DNA from: Ixodes scapularis
Taxonomy: Eukaryota > Arthropoda > Arachnida > Ixodida > Ixodidae
DNA: 64,000 nt
Assembly: GCF_016920785.2 (NCBI RefSeq)
Contig: NW_024609857.1
Location: 65,950,488-66,014,487, forward strand
Reading direction: 5' to 3'
Part shown: piece after piece, positions 54,309 through 64,000 of the stretch
How positions within the stretch are numbered: position 1 is the stretch's first letter
How the letters are laid out: every line of letters begins with the position of its first letter
Made by a program: the position numbers and the translations under genes
The notes under the pieces: model-generated
What the model was told of the DNA's origin: nothing
Seen by the model: the letters and a program-made list of their open reading frames with translations, nothing else
Databases searched by the model: none

Positions 54309-54566
54309 TTAAGGGTATGCTGAAGCAAACATTTCAGTATCTATAATAAGTGGCGCACTATGTTTCCATACGTCAGCAGCCGCCGATGTGCGCGAGCACA
54401 CGCAACGAAATTGACGTCAGCATATTCACGCTCAATAAGCTTGAATGGGGGATATGATGAAGTCAATGTCGTTGCGTGTGCTCGCGCAAACCGGTGGCTG
54501 CTGACTCATGGAAAGATTTTGCGACACTAATTATAGACAGAAATGTTTGTTTCAGCATCCCTTTAA
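54309..54566. mobile_element. Palindromic MITE flanked by TTAA
   Basis: TTAA at both ends, then GGGTATGCTGAAGCAAACAT against (inverse) AGGGATGCTGAAACAAACAT. Inverted similarity of about 110 bp per arm leaves only a short centre. TTAA is the piggyBac target; the family is otherwise unassigned. Confidence 0.7.
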
Positions 54567-54628
54567 AGGGGTACGGAAACGAAATGTCTGTACTTATTTC
54601 TTTGTTTACATCTGGTCGATGTTGTGCC

Positions 54629-54672
54629 GGCAGCCAAGAAACACTAACCTAGACTAGTGTTTCTTGGCTGCC
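54629..54672. repeat. Perfect 18-bp hairpin
   Basis: GGCAGCCAAGAAACACTA (54629-54646) and its exact inverse (54655-54672) are separated by 8 nt. Could be tips of a MITE pair or a small structured RNA; no further support. Confidence 0.8.
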
Positions 54673-55180
54673 GCCACAGAAGTAATAAAAAAAAATTAGA
54701 ACGAACAAGGCCAAGATTCCGAGACATTCGGGCTAGTTTCAAAACTTGCCACCACGCGGCGCTCAAAGACCAACCTGCAAAATATTTTTCAACCAGAAAA
54801 AAGTTCCCCTCGCCACACTTCCCATTTCCTCCTCTCCCACAGTTGACTTGACGGCGGGGAGACTCCTTTTGTTGCTGCATCTCGGGGCCAGATAAGCGAA
54901 GCTAAGCGCATAATGGGCGATTTGCGGCGGGAGGCACAGCGACCCCTTTCCTCCGGCGATACCAGAGAAGCGCCCGAAACCGAACTCTCCTCTCTGCAGC
55001 ATTTCAGACCGTAGCCTCTCGGTTTTGTCTCTGAATTTTTGTTTTGTTTTGCGATAAGCATGCTTGGCTACTCCGAGCATTTGACTGCTTCTGCGGTCCA
55101 TGTAAAGTGACCCAAGGCCATGTGAGGATGGGCATAGGCTAAGGGCCATCGTCCAAGAACCCTAGAGTTTGAAGGAACTA

Positions 55181-55558
55181 CCGCATTTTCCGGACTATAG
55201 CCCGGACCCGGTGCATAGTCCGCAGGGAAATATTTTGCGTCAAAAATAAAAGTGCTTGCTTAGATAGTCCGCACCCGGTACACAAACGGCACCCAGTGCA
55301 AAACCCGCACTTAGCACCTAGTCCGAACGTAAAAAGTATCATACTCAGCAGACCTTGACAAACGCCTACTGTATTAGCTCACGATGAAGCTTTATCGTAC
55401 GTAAATCAACATTAGTATAGTCCGTTACTCATAAAATCCTTCACGATTGTCATAGTGAAGGATCTAGAAAAATTATATCATTGTATTGTCCGCACCTGTA
55501 GATAGTCCGCATCGGGTGAATTTTCAACTTTTAAACTTATATAGTCCGGAAAATACGG
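55181..55558. mobile_element. 378-bp TA-flanked MITE, CCGTATTTTCCGGACTATA type
   Basis: TIRs CCGCATTTTCCGGACTATA and (inverse) CCGTATTTTCCGGACTATA, with TA on both sides (55179-55180 and 55559-55560). The interior repeats TAGTCCGCACCCGG-like units several times. From memory this terminal motif occurs in MITEs of many unrelated animals; no search was possible. Confidence 0.8.
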
Positions 55559-55560
55559 TA

Positions 55561-58124
55561 CTACAGAGTGTATTGTGACCCTGGGTACTTGAAGAGGAAG
55601 TGGCGAGCCTTACAAAAAGTGTTTACGGGACGGGAATTCATGCCAGCGTGCGTACTCTAACATGTCCGGTGCTTTTACCCCAACCCACCTGGTGTTGCCT
55701 AAATGGGACACACGTTGAAATAAACAGTGCTGGGGGCTGTCAGACCGTTGTTTTTGTTCTGAAATTTGACCGAAACTCCAAATATTGAGATCTGCAAAAA
55801 TCCATAATACGAAGCAGAGCCCTTTTTTTTTTTTCGGTTCCTTGCATTTTTATATTGCGTTTTGAGATCCTACTAGTGACCAGTGCCGCGTTTAGACGTC
55901 ATATTGCACGTGGCCACACCGGTGACTAGAACTCCACCTTTCCGTAAACAAAAGTTTAAAGTACAAGTTCACCCGTCAAATTTTGGGAGTGTAATTACAA
56001 TATTGCGTTAATTTTTCTCAACTCATTATCTCTTCTCGAAATGGTTAATCACTTTAGTACAGTCGCCCTCTTGAGATTTCTAGGCGAGAGATGGCAAAAG
56101 CATTTTCCAAAACTAACTGTTTTACATTACCGATTCCTTTCTTAAAAATCACTAAAATTTAATTATATCACATTACAAATTACTGATTACTAAAACTATG
56201 GGCATTCTCTTCGTATTACATTTAATTTTTGCAGGTAGAGTTTGCTTGTCGATAATGGAATATCAGTCTGCTGTTGCAAACAGTGCAATGTAGGCGCAAT
56301 ATAATATATTACTGTCATGCCGCAACCTTGTTCAGGAAGCCGCCGATGACAATGAGGTTTTACGATGCGCTAGTAACTCCAAAGTATCTGAATCAGTAGT
56401 GTCGCCATGCTGTACTACAGCGCAACATATGAGATGAGACCATAACCGTGCTCTCGCAAGCTCGTTTTTAATAAAAAAAGAAGATAATATTTTTTTCTTT
56501 AATTCTCTACTTGTGCTTGTAAGTTGCAACACAGCAAGAGCTACTCAAGTCTATTGTAATGTATCACTGATATCCGATAAGCTGAGGTGGCGTAACCTGT
56601 GCAGCATAAAATGCTTTGACGGAATCGTTTGTTCTTAGGTTCACACGTGAGGTGCGAGCTAACCTAACCTATACCTACAGCCAAGAATAAAGGCTCCGAG
56701 CATTAATTGGAATGCGACGGAAGCACTTCGACTTTCCGGACTGCCGTGACTATATCTGGAATGACTTCTCTAATCGAGGTGAACACACGCACACATATAC
56801 CGGAGGCACTGTTGAAGTCTCAGGGGCTCGGGTTTGCGTAGAGATTATCATTTGCGCCGATACCCGTTTTTCGCTTTGCTAAAATATTTCAACAACTGCC
56901 AGTCTTGAACGGGTCAACAAAAGAACTGATCGTTTTCACGTAGTTGGGTTTAAACTATGTGGTTAGGCTACTGTATGGTTGCACTACTAAAACCAATTAT
57001 AATGACATCTAAAGCGACACTCACTTTCTTGTGTACTTTATCTTGAAAATAACACTTTTGCGATTGACATGTACTTTTGCGCGCGTGCACCGTCGGCAAA
57101 AGTCGCACCATTAAATGATCTCCCTTCTTTTTCTTTTCTTTTTTTCTGAGCGAGAAAAAAAAAGGGGGGGGGGGAGAGAAGGTTGTTGATGGTAAAAAAT
57201 GTTGGAGATATGTGCTCTGATTGTCATGATTGTGCATTTTTGATCAGCTAACCTTTACAGCTCCCACATGAACGCGACGTCCCATGATGTCAACCGCAGA
57301 AACAGTTTGATCACTACTCGTACATCAGCCACTGCATTTGGCTTTCAGGTTATTGTGTACCTTCGTGCGTGTGTGCGTGCGTGTAACTTTGATATTTGTA
57401 TCTGATGTTTAGGAGTGCATATCTCGTAATATTTTCTAGATATAGCGTTGAATTTTTTTTTGTATATTCTTTCCGGAACGGTAAATCATCTAAAAATATT
57501 TTTTTACTCTAGTTTTATAACTGAAAATATTTACAACGCTTCAAACGTGCTTCAATGTGAAAAGTTCCCTAACTTCAGCGTGCAATTAAAAAAAAACTTC
57601 GTTTTTCTTTTTTTTCTCGAGGAAAATATTTTACACTATATCGCGTGGTGTTCCATTAACATGTTGCATTATTTTGTCTCCATGCGAAATGCAGCGCTTC
57701 GAAATACACGAACTAGGCAACTTTGACATTTTTACCCAATATTTGTGAGTTGTTATCTGGCAATGTCTTCAAGATATAGCATTGAACTATTTCTGATGTG
57801 TTCTTCCCAAGAGGGCCTATCACCTACATGAAAATCATTACACTCACTAATAACTGGACAAATTTACAGTGCGGCAAACAGCTTCCAGGGCCGAACTCGG
57901 TCCCAAGCAATAACAAAAGTTACAAGTAAAAAAAGAAAAACGATACCGACATTTTCAGAAGCTTTTATTTCTACGCCACATAGTTTTATTGTGTCCAGAG
58001 TTTGCGAGCTCAGGCTGAACTCAAGCAGGATTTACCAATGAACCACTCTAAGCGATCCATTATTCGCAAACACAAAGCAGCGTACTCTGTTACGATCCGT
58101 TCTACCTTAAAATGGACCGCAGCG
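55561..58124. other. AT-rich spacer, no gene identified
   Basis: Poly-T, poly-A and G tracts (a G run near 57163-57172); no recognised coding sequence or element ends. Confidence 0.35.
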
Positions 58125-58460
58125 GACGCTACGAGCCATCGGAGGTAAATCAGTTCCGAGTGTGTGACACGTGACATGCGCTGAGTGTGGCACGAGGCCA
58201 AATGAAGCGCTCGCAGCGCTGCATTGGCTGGAACGACTTGCAGCGTCCGGTGTGGTCCATCCCTGGGTATACAGAACATAATCTTGTACCAAAGCAGTAT
58301 GTCTGACTTCTCGGATTACCCCGAAGACATCTCCAAGCAGCTCACAAAAGTGTCATTGTATATTGTCAGAATGTCGAACCGGACAAAACCATTATCACGG
58401 AGTACCTTCCGCACAGGACAAGGCGAGGGGTTAAGTGCTCGCTCAAGCGTTGTGAGAGCC
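58125..58460 (+). repeat. Dispersed repeat, copy 1
   Basis: Shares ordered blocks with 60240-60545, including CATCGGAGGT, GACACGTG, GCTGGAACGACTTGCAGCG against GCTGGAACAGCTTGTAGCG, and AACC-TTATCACGGAGT. In one frame both give a leucine-rich LERLAASG/LEQLVASG segment, so it may descend from a coding sequence. Family not recognised. Confidence 0.55.
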
Positions 58461-58621
58461 AGTCCTTTGAAGACAGGATATAAAGCTACGACCCTCGTGA
58501 GCCAATCGGGGCATCGGAGCAAAGCACTTGACGATGTGCCATAGAAACACGAGCCTCCCACGGAGAGCTGTCTTAGTGAACAAAAGGTAAGGGCGCAAAC
58601 GAGCTGGTGGTGGTTAAACAT

Positions 58622-58741
58622 TTCGACAAAAACCCCGAGACTGGGACAAAAAGGGACTTTGTGTTTGTCCGTCCATTTGTGTTTGTCCGTCCCTTTGTGT
58701 TTGTCCGTCCCTTTTGTCCCAGTCTCGGGGTTTTTGTCGAA
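58622..58741. repeat. 30-bp perfect hairpin with a minisatellite loop
   Basis: 58622-58651 and 58712-58741 are exact inverses (outer end TTCGACAAAAACCCCGAGAC). The 60-nt loop consists of about three units of TTTGTGTTTGTCCGTCC. Confidence 0.9.
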
Positions 58742-59565
58742 GAGCTGTCTCGTGCGTCGCTCCCTTGCTCTGATTGGCCAACGGGGATCGTAGCTTTCGC
58801 CGTTTACCAAGTTATGGTGAAACGGAGATACACTCAGTCCGTGTAGCTTTTCTATCTGATCGTTTTTTCTGTTCCACGTATTTTTAAAGTTCAATGTCAC
58901 GGTTTGAGCGGAGAACGTAACGTGGCTTTTCGAAGCTACTGGAGAATTCAGTGTATGTCTGTTATCTGTTTCAACGGTCGTTTACTTACAAAAGCAAGCC
59001 GGGTCTTCCTGACAGAATAAAGTGCTCCTCGCCGACATTTACGATTCTGCCCCATTCCATGATTAGTTTAAGAAATAATCCAAATCCGAAAGCCCCGTTT
59101 CCATACCCCTGCCGCAAACCCCCGCGTTTTGTCACACATCTTCAAGATCCCCGGCTTTTAAAAACCAACGCCCGGTTAACAATTTTCCAAGCTTCTCCCG
59201 TTGTATTGCTATCAACGCGTTTCTTCCTACGCATTGTATACATGATTAAGCAAGGGATGGAGTTGACAACGCGACCACAATTACTACTTTTGTGTACTTG
59301 TTTATCGAATGCGCTCTCGTGGCCCGAAGTCGTTATAGAGCGGAAGGTAAATACACTGCCAAAATAGTCTGTACATCTGTAACAAATAATTACTAATAAT
59401 AAACAGAAACAAAGAAGCAGGTCATGGGCCACCGCAAAAACGTCACTGATGGCATTTATAACAAAGTTAGGTCATTGATATTAGCAACCAACCAGATTAG
59501 GTGGTTTTATCCGTGGACTGAGCAAGGTAGGAAAGATTAACTCGTATTTCAAATTAATGCTGGTG
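58742..59565. other. Spacer, no gene identified
   Basis: The frame 58951-59367 on the + strand has no motif. Nothing else recognised. Confidence 0.3.
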
Positions 59566-60239
59566 ATTGGGTCCGGACACTTCATCGAACGCCGTCTCAT
59601 CGAAGCCATTTAATTGAACGTTATTGAATCAAACGCCATTTGATCAAAGCCGTTTAATTGAATGCTTTAAAATAGTATTTGGAGATCGTTTCTCGTTTTC
59701 GGAAATAGTTCCTTTTGCATCGAAGGACAACTATATTCTATGCCATATTTTCAATTAAATGTCAGGAGCAAGAAAAGAACTGCTTTTCTCCGGCAATATA
59801 ATGGTAGTCGCATGAGGACAAACACGCGTACACTATGCAGTGCTGACTACCCCGTGACAACCAGAAAGTTTCTGGCTCAGTGACTTGGTGTGCGCCGCCT
59901 ATTTGTGTCACACTTGTGCTTCTAAGCTTGTCTAAAGTAGGGAACATCCAAGATCACAATTGTTTTAAAGATGTCATTTACGCACGAGAAAACCAGAAAG
60001 TTTTAGATGAGGGGATGAAAGGGATAAAAAGAAGGGTACAAATATTTTCGGACATTTCATTATGCACGTAGTTCGTTGCTCAGGCTCAAATCAATCACGA
60101 TTTGCACAGGAAGCTGTCTGGTTTTCGAAGCTTTCTCCCAAGCCTCCCCGTTATTTACAGACTTGGGCTTGAAACATTGAACCCGAACACAAGAAAGAAC
60201 GCAGTGGCGACTCCTCTCCCCCCCTTCCCCCTCGAGCGC

Positions 60240-60545
60240 CTCGATACCATGAGACATCGGAGGTGACTCAGTGCTGGGAAAAGTGACACGTGGCATTCGG
60301 ATTTGGTGCAGCGATGCGCGCCAAGGAGCGAGAAATCATATGAAACCCTCACAGCAGTGCATCTGCTGGAACAGCTTGTAGCGTCCGGATGTCCTACTTC
60401 CATCAAGCCCCACCTCAGCGACCCGAAGGAATTCCGCAAGCAGGCTCTAAAGCGACCCATTGTGCGTTTCGAAAACCTTGAACGGGCAATAACGTTATCA
60501 CAGAGTTCCTGGTATACTGAACAAAGAAGAATGATAAGTGCACCC
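60240..60545 (+). repeat. Dispersed repeat, copy 2
   Basis: Counterpart of 58125-58460. A frame open from 60303 to 60575 reads LTAVHLLEQLVASG and DPKEFRKQALK but has no known family. Ends at a C run (60541-60554). Confidence 0.5.
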
Positions 60546-61042
60546 CCCCCCCCCCCTTCCTCGCTTTCAGCATGAATCACACACACCCCGTTCCAGTATT
60601 GCTTCTTTCTTTTTTTTTTTTTAATTCAATATTTCCAAGCGCGGGAGGCATGGGGTAGTGCGAGAGCGCCCTGTTTCAACGACTGCTCTTGTGAAAGATT
60701 GCATAAGTTTTGTTTTTATATATTATTATGAAGCCGCCAGTCGCTGCACTTATGGCTTAAATCTCTGATGAACCCGGATACTTGGCGTTTTACAAATTTA
60801 GAAAAATACAAGGAGAGTCAAATGGCTCTCTCTTTATTCGCAAGGTTGTTGGATTCTTCAGACTGGGGATCCGAACAATTCAGTGTAGGAAGTTTCGGTG
60901 TAGGTCGTTTCGGTGCCGACATTTCGGAGCACGGACTTCTCGGTGCAGAGACTTTTTGCTGCATGGATATTTTTGTGTAAATACACGTTTGGAAGTTCAA
61001 ATAGCTGAGCTTTCCAGCAGGCATTGCGGACGGCTAGCGGAC

Positions 61043-61125
61043 ATTTCATCGAACACCGTTTCATCGAACACCGTTTCATCGAATGAATGGACATTTCATC
61101 GAACGCCGTTTCATCGAATTTCTCT
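61043..61125 (+). repeat. Internal 15-bp minisatellite array
   Basis: GACATTTCATCGAACACC, GTTTCATCGAACACC and GTTTCATCGAA units in the orientation of the left end of the surrounding element, with the GGACATTTCATCGAACGCC start repeated at about 61089. A related TTTCGGTGYCGAC-like array lies at 60888-60950. Confidence 0.8.
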
Positions 61126-62104
61126 GTATCGAGTTTTGAGGCATAACAGTACTTTGTAGATGTTTTACCTTACATTTGTTAAGACTAAGGTAGTCACTTA
61201 AGAAACAGTCTTTAGGGTGGAGCCAAATTACTAGAAATAAAAACCATTGGTATAAAAACAAAGGGGTATGCGACTTACTGAAAAGTTTTACTCATGCACC
61301 TGTCACAAAACATGATACTGGAGGTAAAGGACCGACACTTAAAACACTTTTGAATGTCTGTCGTTTTTTTTTACCGGCTGTCCGGGGGTTTCGGTAATGT
61401 GCCATTCACACCAGCTCATCTGCACACTTACGCTTAGTTGAAGGTTTATTCACGAAAAGCATTTAACTGCCAGGGCGGCACGCTTATAATAAAACGATGC
61501 TCTGCCAGGAGAGCACACGAAATAAAATATAATGATACTCTGATTATCAGCTTTATGCTCAGATTGAACGTTTCTGCTTTTTTTTTTTTTTTTTTTTTCA
61601 AACTCTACAGAGTCAAAAGCTGCACAAAGTGTCAGCCAACATGGTTTCGGGCTACACCTGGACTGGAACCACCTCCCCTTCACTGTCAACTTTATTACCG
61701 ACCCTTTTGCCTATTATGAATCATCTTCAGGACGCTTTCTTAGGAAGGCCAACCCGCACCTGACAATAGTAAAGCCCTGGGTGTACTCTGTCACCCTTTC
61801 GGATCCTCACATAACCCAAGGTTACAGGTACACGCTGTCAAACAATAAAACACTACCCGCTTCCCAGAAAGCACATCGTGCTTTCTGTTTCTTTTGTTGT
61901 TGTTTTTGTCTCATTTTTAATTGTTTCATATGACATGAAGAGGGGTCATTGTTTCATGGAGGCTTTCTTCTCGAAGCAGGACATGTTCACAATGGAACTT
62001 ATCTCGTCACTGCATACTGTGATTTAAAAAAAATGGAGAATTAGATGACGTTGTGTATAAAAATCAAAATAAATTGCAAAAATATTGCAGGCTGTAACAG
62101 CGTT

Positions 62105-62217
62105 CGATGAAAAGGTGTTCGATGAAACGGCTTCTATGAAACGGCGTTCGATGAAACGGCGTTCGATGAAACGGTGTTCGATGAAACGGCGTTCGATGAA
62201 ACGGCGTTCGACGAAAT
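62105..62217 (-). repeat. Right-end minisatellite array
   Basis: About seven units of GGCGTTCGATGAAAC, the inverse of the left-end units, running up to GTCCGGACCCAAT. Confidence 0.9.
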
Positions 62218-62230
62218 GTCCGGACCCAAT

Positions 62231-64000
62231 ATAAGGGATGTAATTATCGAGATGTCTTATTTGACTATGTTTTTCCCCCTAATGAAAATATACGATAGGT
62301 GTAATCAAGCAATTATTGGCCTGTGTGATCCTGTGAGGACATGTTCATAGAAGACGTAAGGTACACGGATATTTCGGTGTAAACGGCCCGTCATTTCTGG
62401 CAATAGCATGCTTTAATATTTTAAAGGTTAGAATATACGTCTAGGACATCTTTATTAAGATTTGTCATAATTATGTCTGGATGATAGGTATGTAACGTGC
62501 ATAAGCATACGCATATGAAGTTATTCGCATGTGTGGCTTGATAATAATATATTCCGGAAAGAACGCCAGTTTCTAGCTCTCCCAAATACTATAACGGCCA
62601 CGTATCACAAGTGAGTCGTCGTATACGTAATAAAGTCTGAGGCCAGCTGCCTTCAAAAGAAATATAATCATGCACAAAGGGTAATGTGGGCCCCTTTTAT
62701 TTACAAAACGCGTGTGCTCACTGCTCTGTGACCTAATCGGCGTTGCTAGCAACGCCCCTGAGGAATCGTCGAGCACCATTGCAGTCCCTGATCCCGGCTT
62801 TCCAAAAGACGCTACACGGGGGTGCAAGTTTATTCATTGTGGTCGGAGGCGAGCAACACATGCTCTAACCCCCGTGGGGCGGTGGTATCTGCTAAAAAGT
62901 CGAGCAGAAAGAGAAGATGATATTTTTTAATCAAGTTCGGGCAAAAAATAATCGTAAAATAAGGACAAAAGCGACTCTTTGCGTCGCTTTGTGTTCCACG
63001 ACCATGCAACAAAAACTCCGCACACCAAATATTTCGAGCACCGAAACGTCCTAGACTCTTCAGACTGCTAGATGAAGCCTAAAACAAGCACCTACGCCAC
63101 AGAAGAACGTCGCACGCCGGTTTCGACCATGCCGGTGGTTGAGACGACCGCGATTTGCAGCGGAGCTATGGAAGACGGTGGTGCGTTGGGCTGCAGCAAG
63201 CGCTCGCGCAACAAAAAAGAAGCGGAAACTACACGGCCAGCTTCTACCGTACTCCGGCGATCGCAACATCGGTGTGCACTGCAACGGAGATGCTGTCCAG
63301 AAAAAGAAGGCACGAATGGCATGCAGAGCCGGCTCAGGACAGGCGTCGATGATGCGGCCGCTCATTATTGAGTTTGCGGGGCGCATTTATTTGTTAGCGG
63401 TGTGTGACGCACTTTCATAAAGTGTTTGTGAATGCTGTGAGGGCCAATACGACACCGACGCGCTAAAGTTAGTGGCCCAAGTGATGACTTTCCACTACAC
63501 CACAAGTTTGTGTGGTAGAAAGAAACAGTCTAGTGAGGTGCACCTTGTGTTGTTGAGCAGCGCTTCGCAAACATGGAACTCAGAAAATGGGGTTATGGTT
63601 GAGTTGGAAGTCACTTCCTAATGTACACAACTTCACCATTCGAAATAACATTCAATCTCGGCTCCTGCACCCAGCCGATCGATCGTCAAGTGGTTCTGTG
63701 TGCTTTAAAGTGTTTGCGTACAATAAAGCTTCTTTTTCGGACAAGGTAATCTATCTCGTGACATGCGCTCTACTGGTCATGTGCTCTTGTGACGTGCACT
63801 CTAATGGTAAGCGCGCTCCTATCGCAGCGCTCTCGAGTCGCGCGTTCTAACGTCGGCGCTCTAGTTACACTGAACTAGAATATAGGGGCAGTGGAAAAAA
63901 TGTCGGCGGCGTCCCATCGGCCGTGTGAAGCCAGAAGTACAGACTGCCGCGAGTGGCGCTGTTGACGAAATCCGGAGGACATGGCTACTGTAACATGGGA
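62231..64000. other. Spacer, no gene identified
   Basis: Frames at 63072-63371 (+) and 63060-63386 (-) overlap on a GC-rich stretch and carry no recognised motif. Nothing else could be assigned. Confidence 0.3.

Larger units (their letters stand above)
59566..62230. mobile_element. 2.67-kb element with minisatellite TIRs
   Basis: Outer ends ATTGGGTCCGGAC match exactly as inverse repeats (59566-59578 and 62218-62230). Directly inside, both ends consist of 15-bp units of the type GTTTCATCGAACGCC, decayed on the left (59579-59665) and well kept on the right (62105-62217). A third array lies inside at 61043-61125. No transposase frame and no target duplication were seen. Contains the dispersed repeat copy at 60240-60545. 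Confidence 0.65.

Noticed and set aside
63060..63420. Overlapping open frames of about 100 codons on both strands
   Set aside because: No recognisable motif, splice context or homology by eye; GC-rich composition explains them.

Overview
This is eukaryotic, repeat-packed, intergenic-type DNA. No confident host gene is visible apart from one candidate exon. The mix of transposon families suggests an arthropod and, as an inference only, a hard tick (Ixodidae): Penelope-like elements (PLEs) with GIY-YIG endonuclease, I-group LINEs with RNase H, BEL/Pao and Ty3/gypsy elements, many hAT derivatives, tRNA-derived SINEs and G-rich GTGAGGG minisatellites. No bacterial operons, rRNA genes or CRISPR arrays were seen.

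Layout. 1-660: decayed 3' end of a BEL/Pao element. 1230-8180: a tandem array of palindromic repeats interrupted at 1606-8027 by a composite PLE insertion. The insertion holds an inverted partial copy followed by a direct copy, has a perfect 9-bp target duplication, and carries TA-flanked DNA elements inside its endonuclease region. 8942-18500: two related hAT remnants, a small AT-flanked MITE, a candidate exon, simple repeats and a minisatellite. 18560-19060: LINE RNase H remnant. 20121-24581: Ty3/gypsy element with paired 346-bp LTRs, whose RT and RNase H have been deleted and whose integrase is split by a PLE fragment. 27188-32896: a young, apparently intact Ty3/gypsy element (422-bp LTRs differing at one position, ACATG target duplication) with one 1494-codon gag-pol frame. 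Its integrase precedes RT, the Gmr1-type order, and its Gag has a SCAN-like region. 35455-38909: gypsy gag split by a PIF/Harbinger element, which is itself split by a hAT MITE with perfect 8-bp target duplications and also holds a SINE. 39290-45030: nearly full-length I-group LINE with a few frame breaks. 45390-62230: SINE, THAP-like and Myb-like fragments, several TIR elements (two with tRNA-like Pol III modules), a large inverted repeat, hairpins, and a 2.7-kb element whose termini are built of 15-bp minisatellites. 62231-64000: nothing recognisable.

Functionally the window is a transposon graveyard with one possibly active resident, the Gmr1-type element. The nesting gives relative ages: gypsy gag before Harbinger before hAT MITE, and the tandem repeat array before the PLE complex before the 1.77-kb TA element. 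The best candidates for something undescribed are the Gmr1-type element, the PLE interruption shared by both copies (intron or MITE), the TIR elements with tRNA-like modules, and the minisatellite-TIR element.
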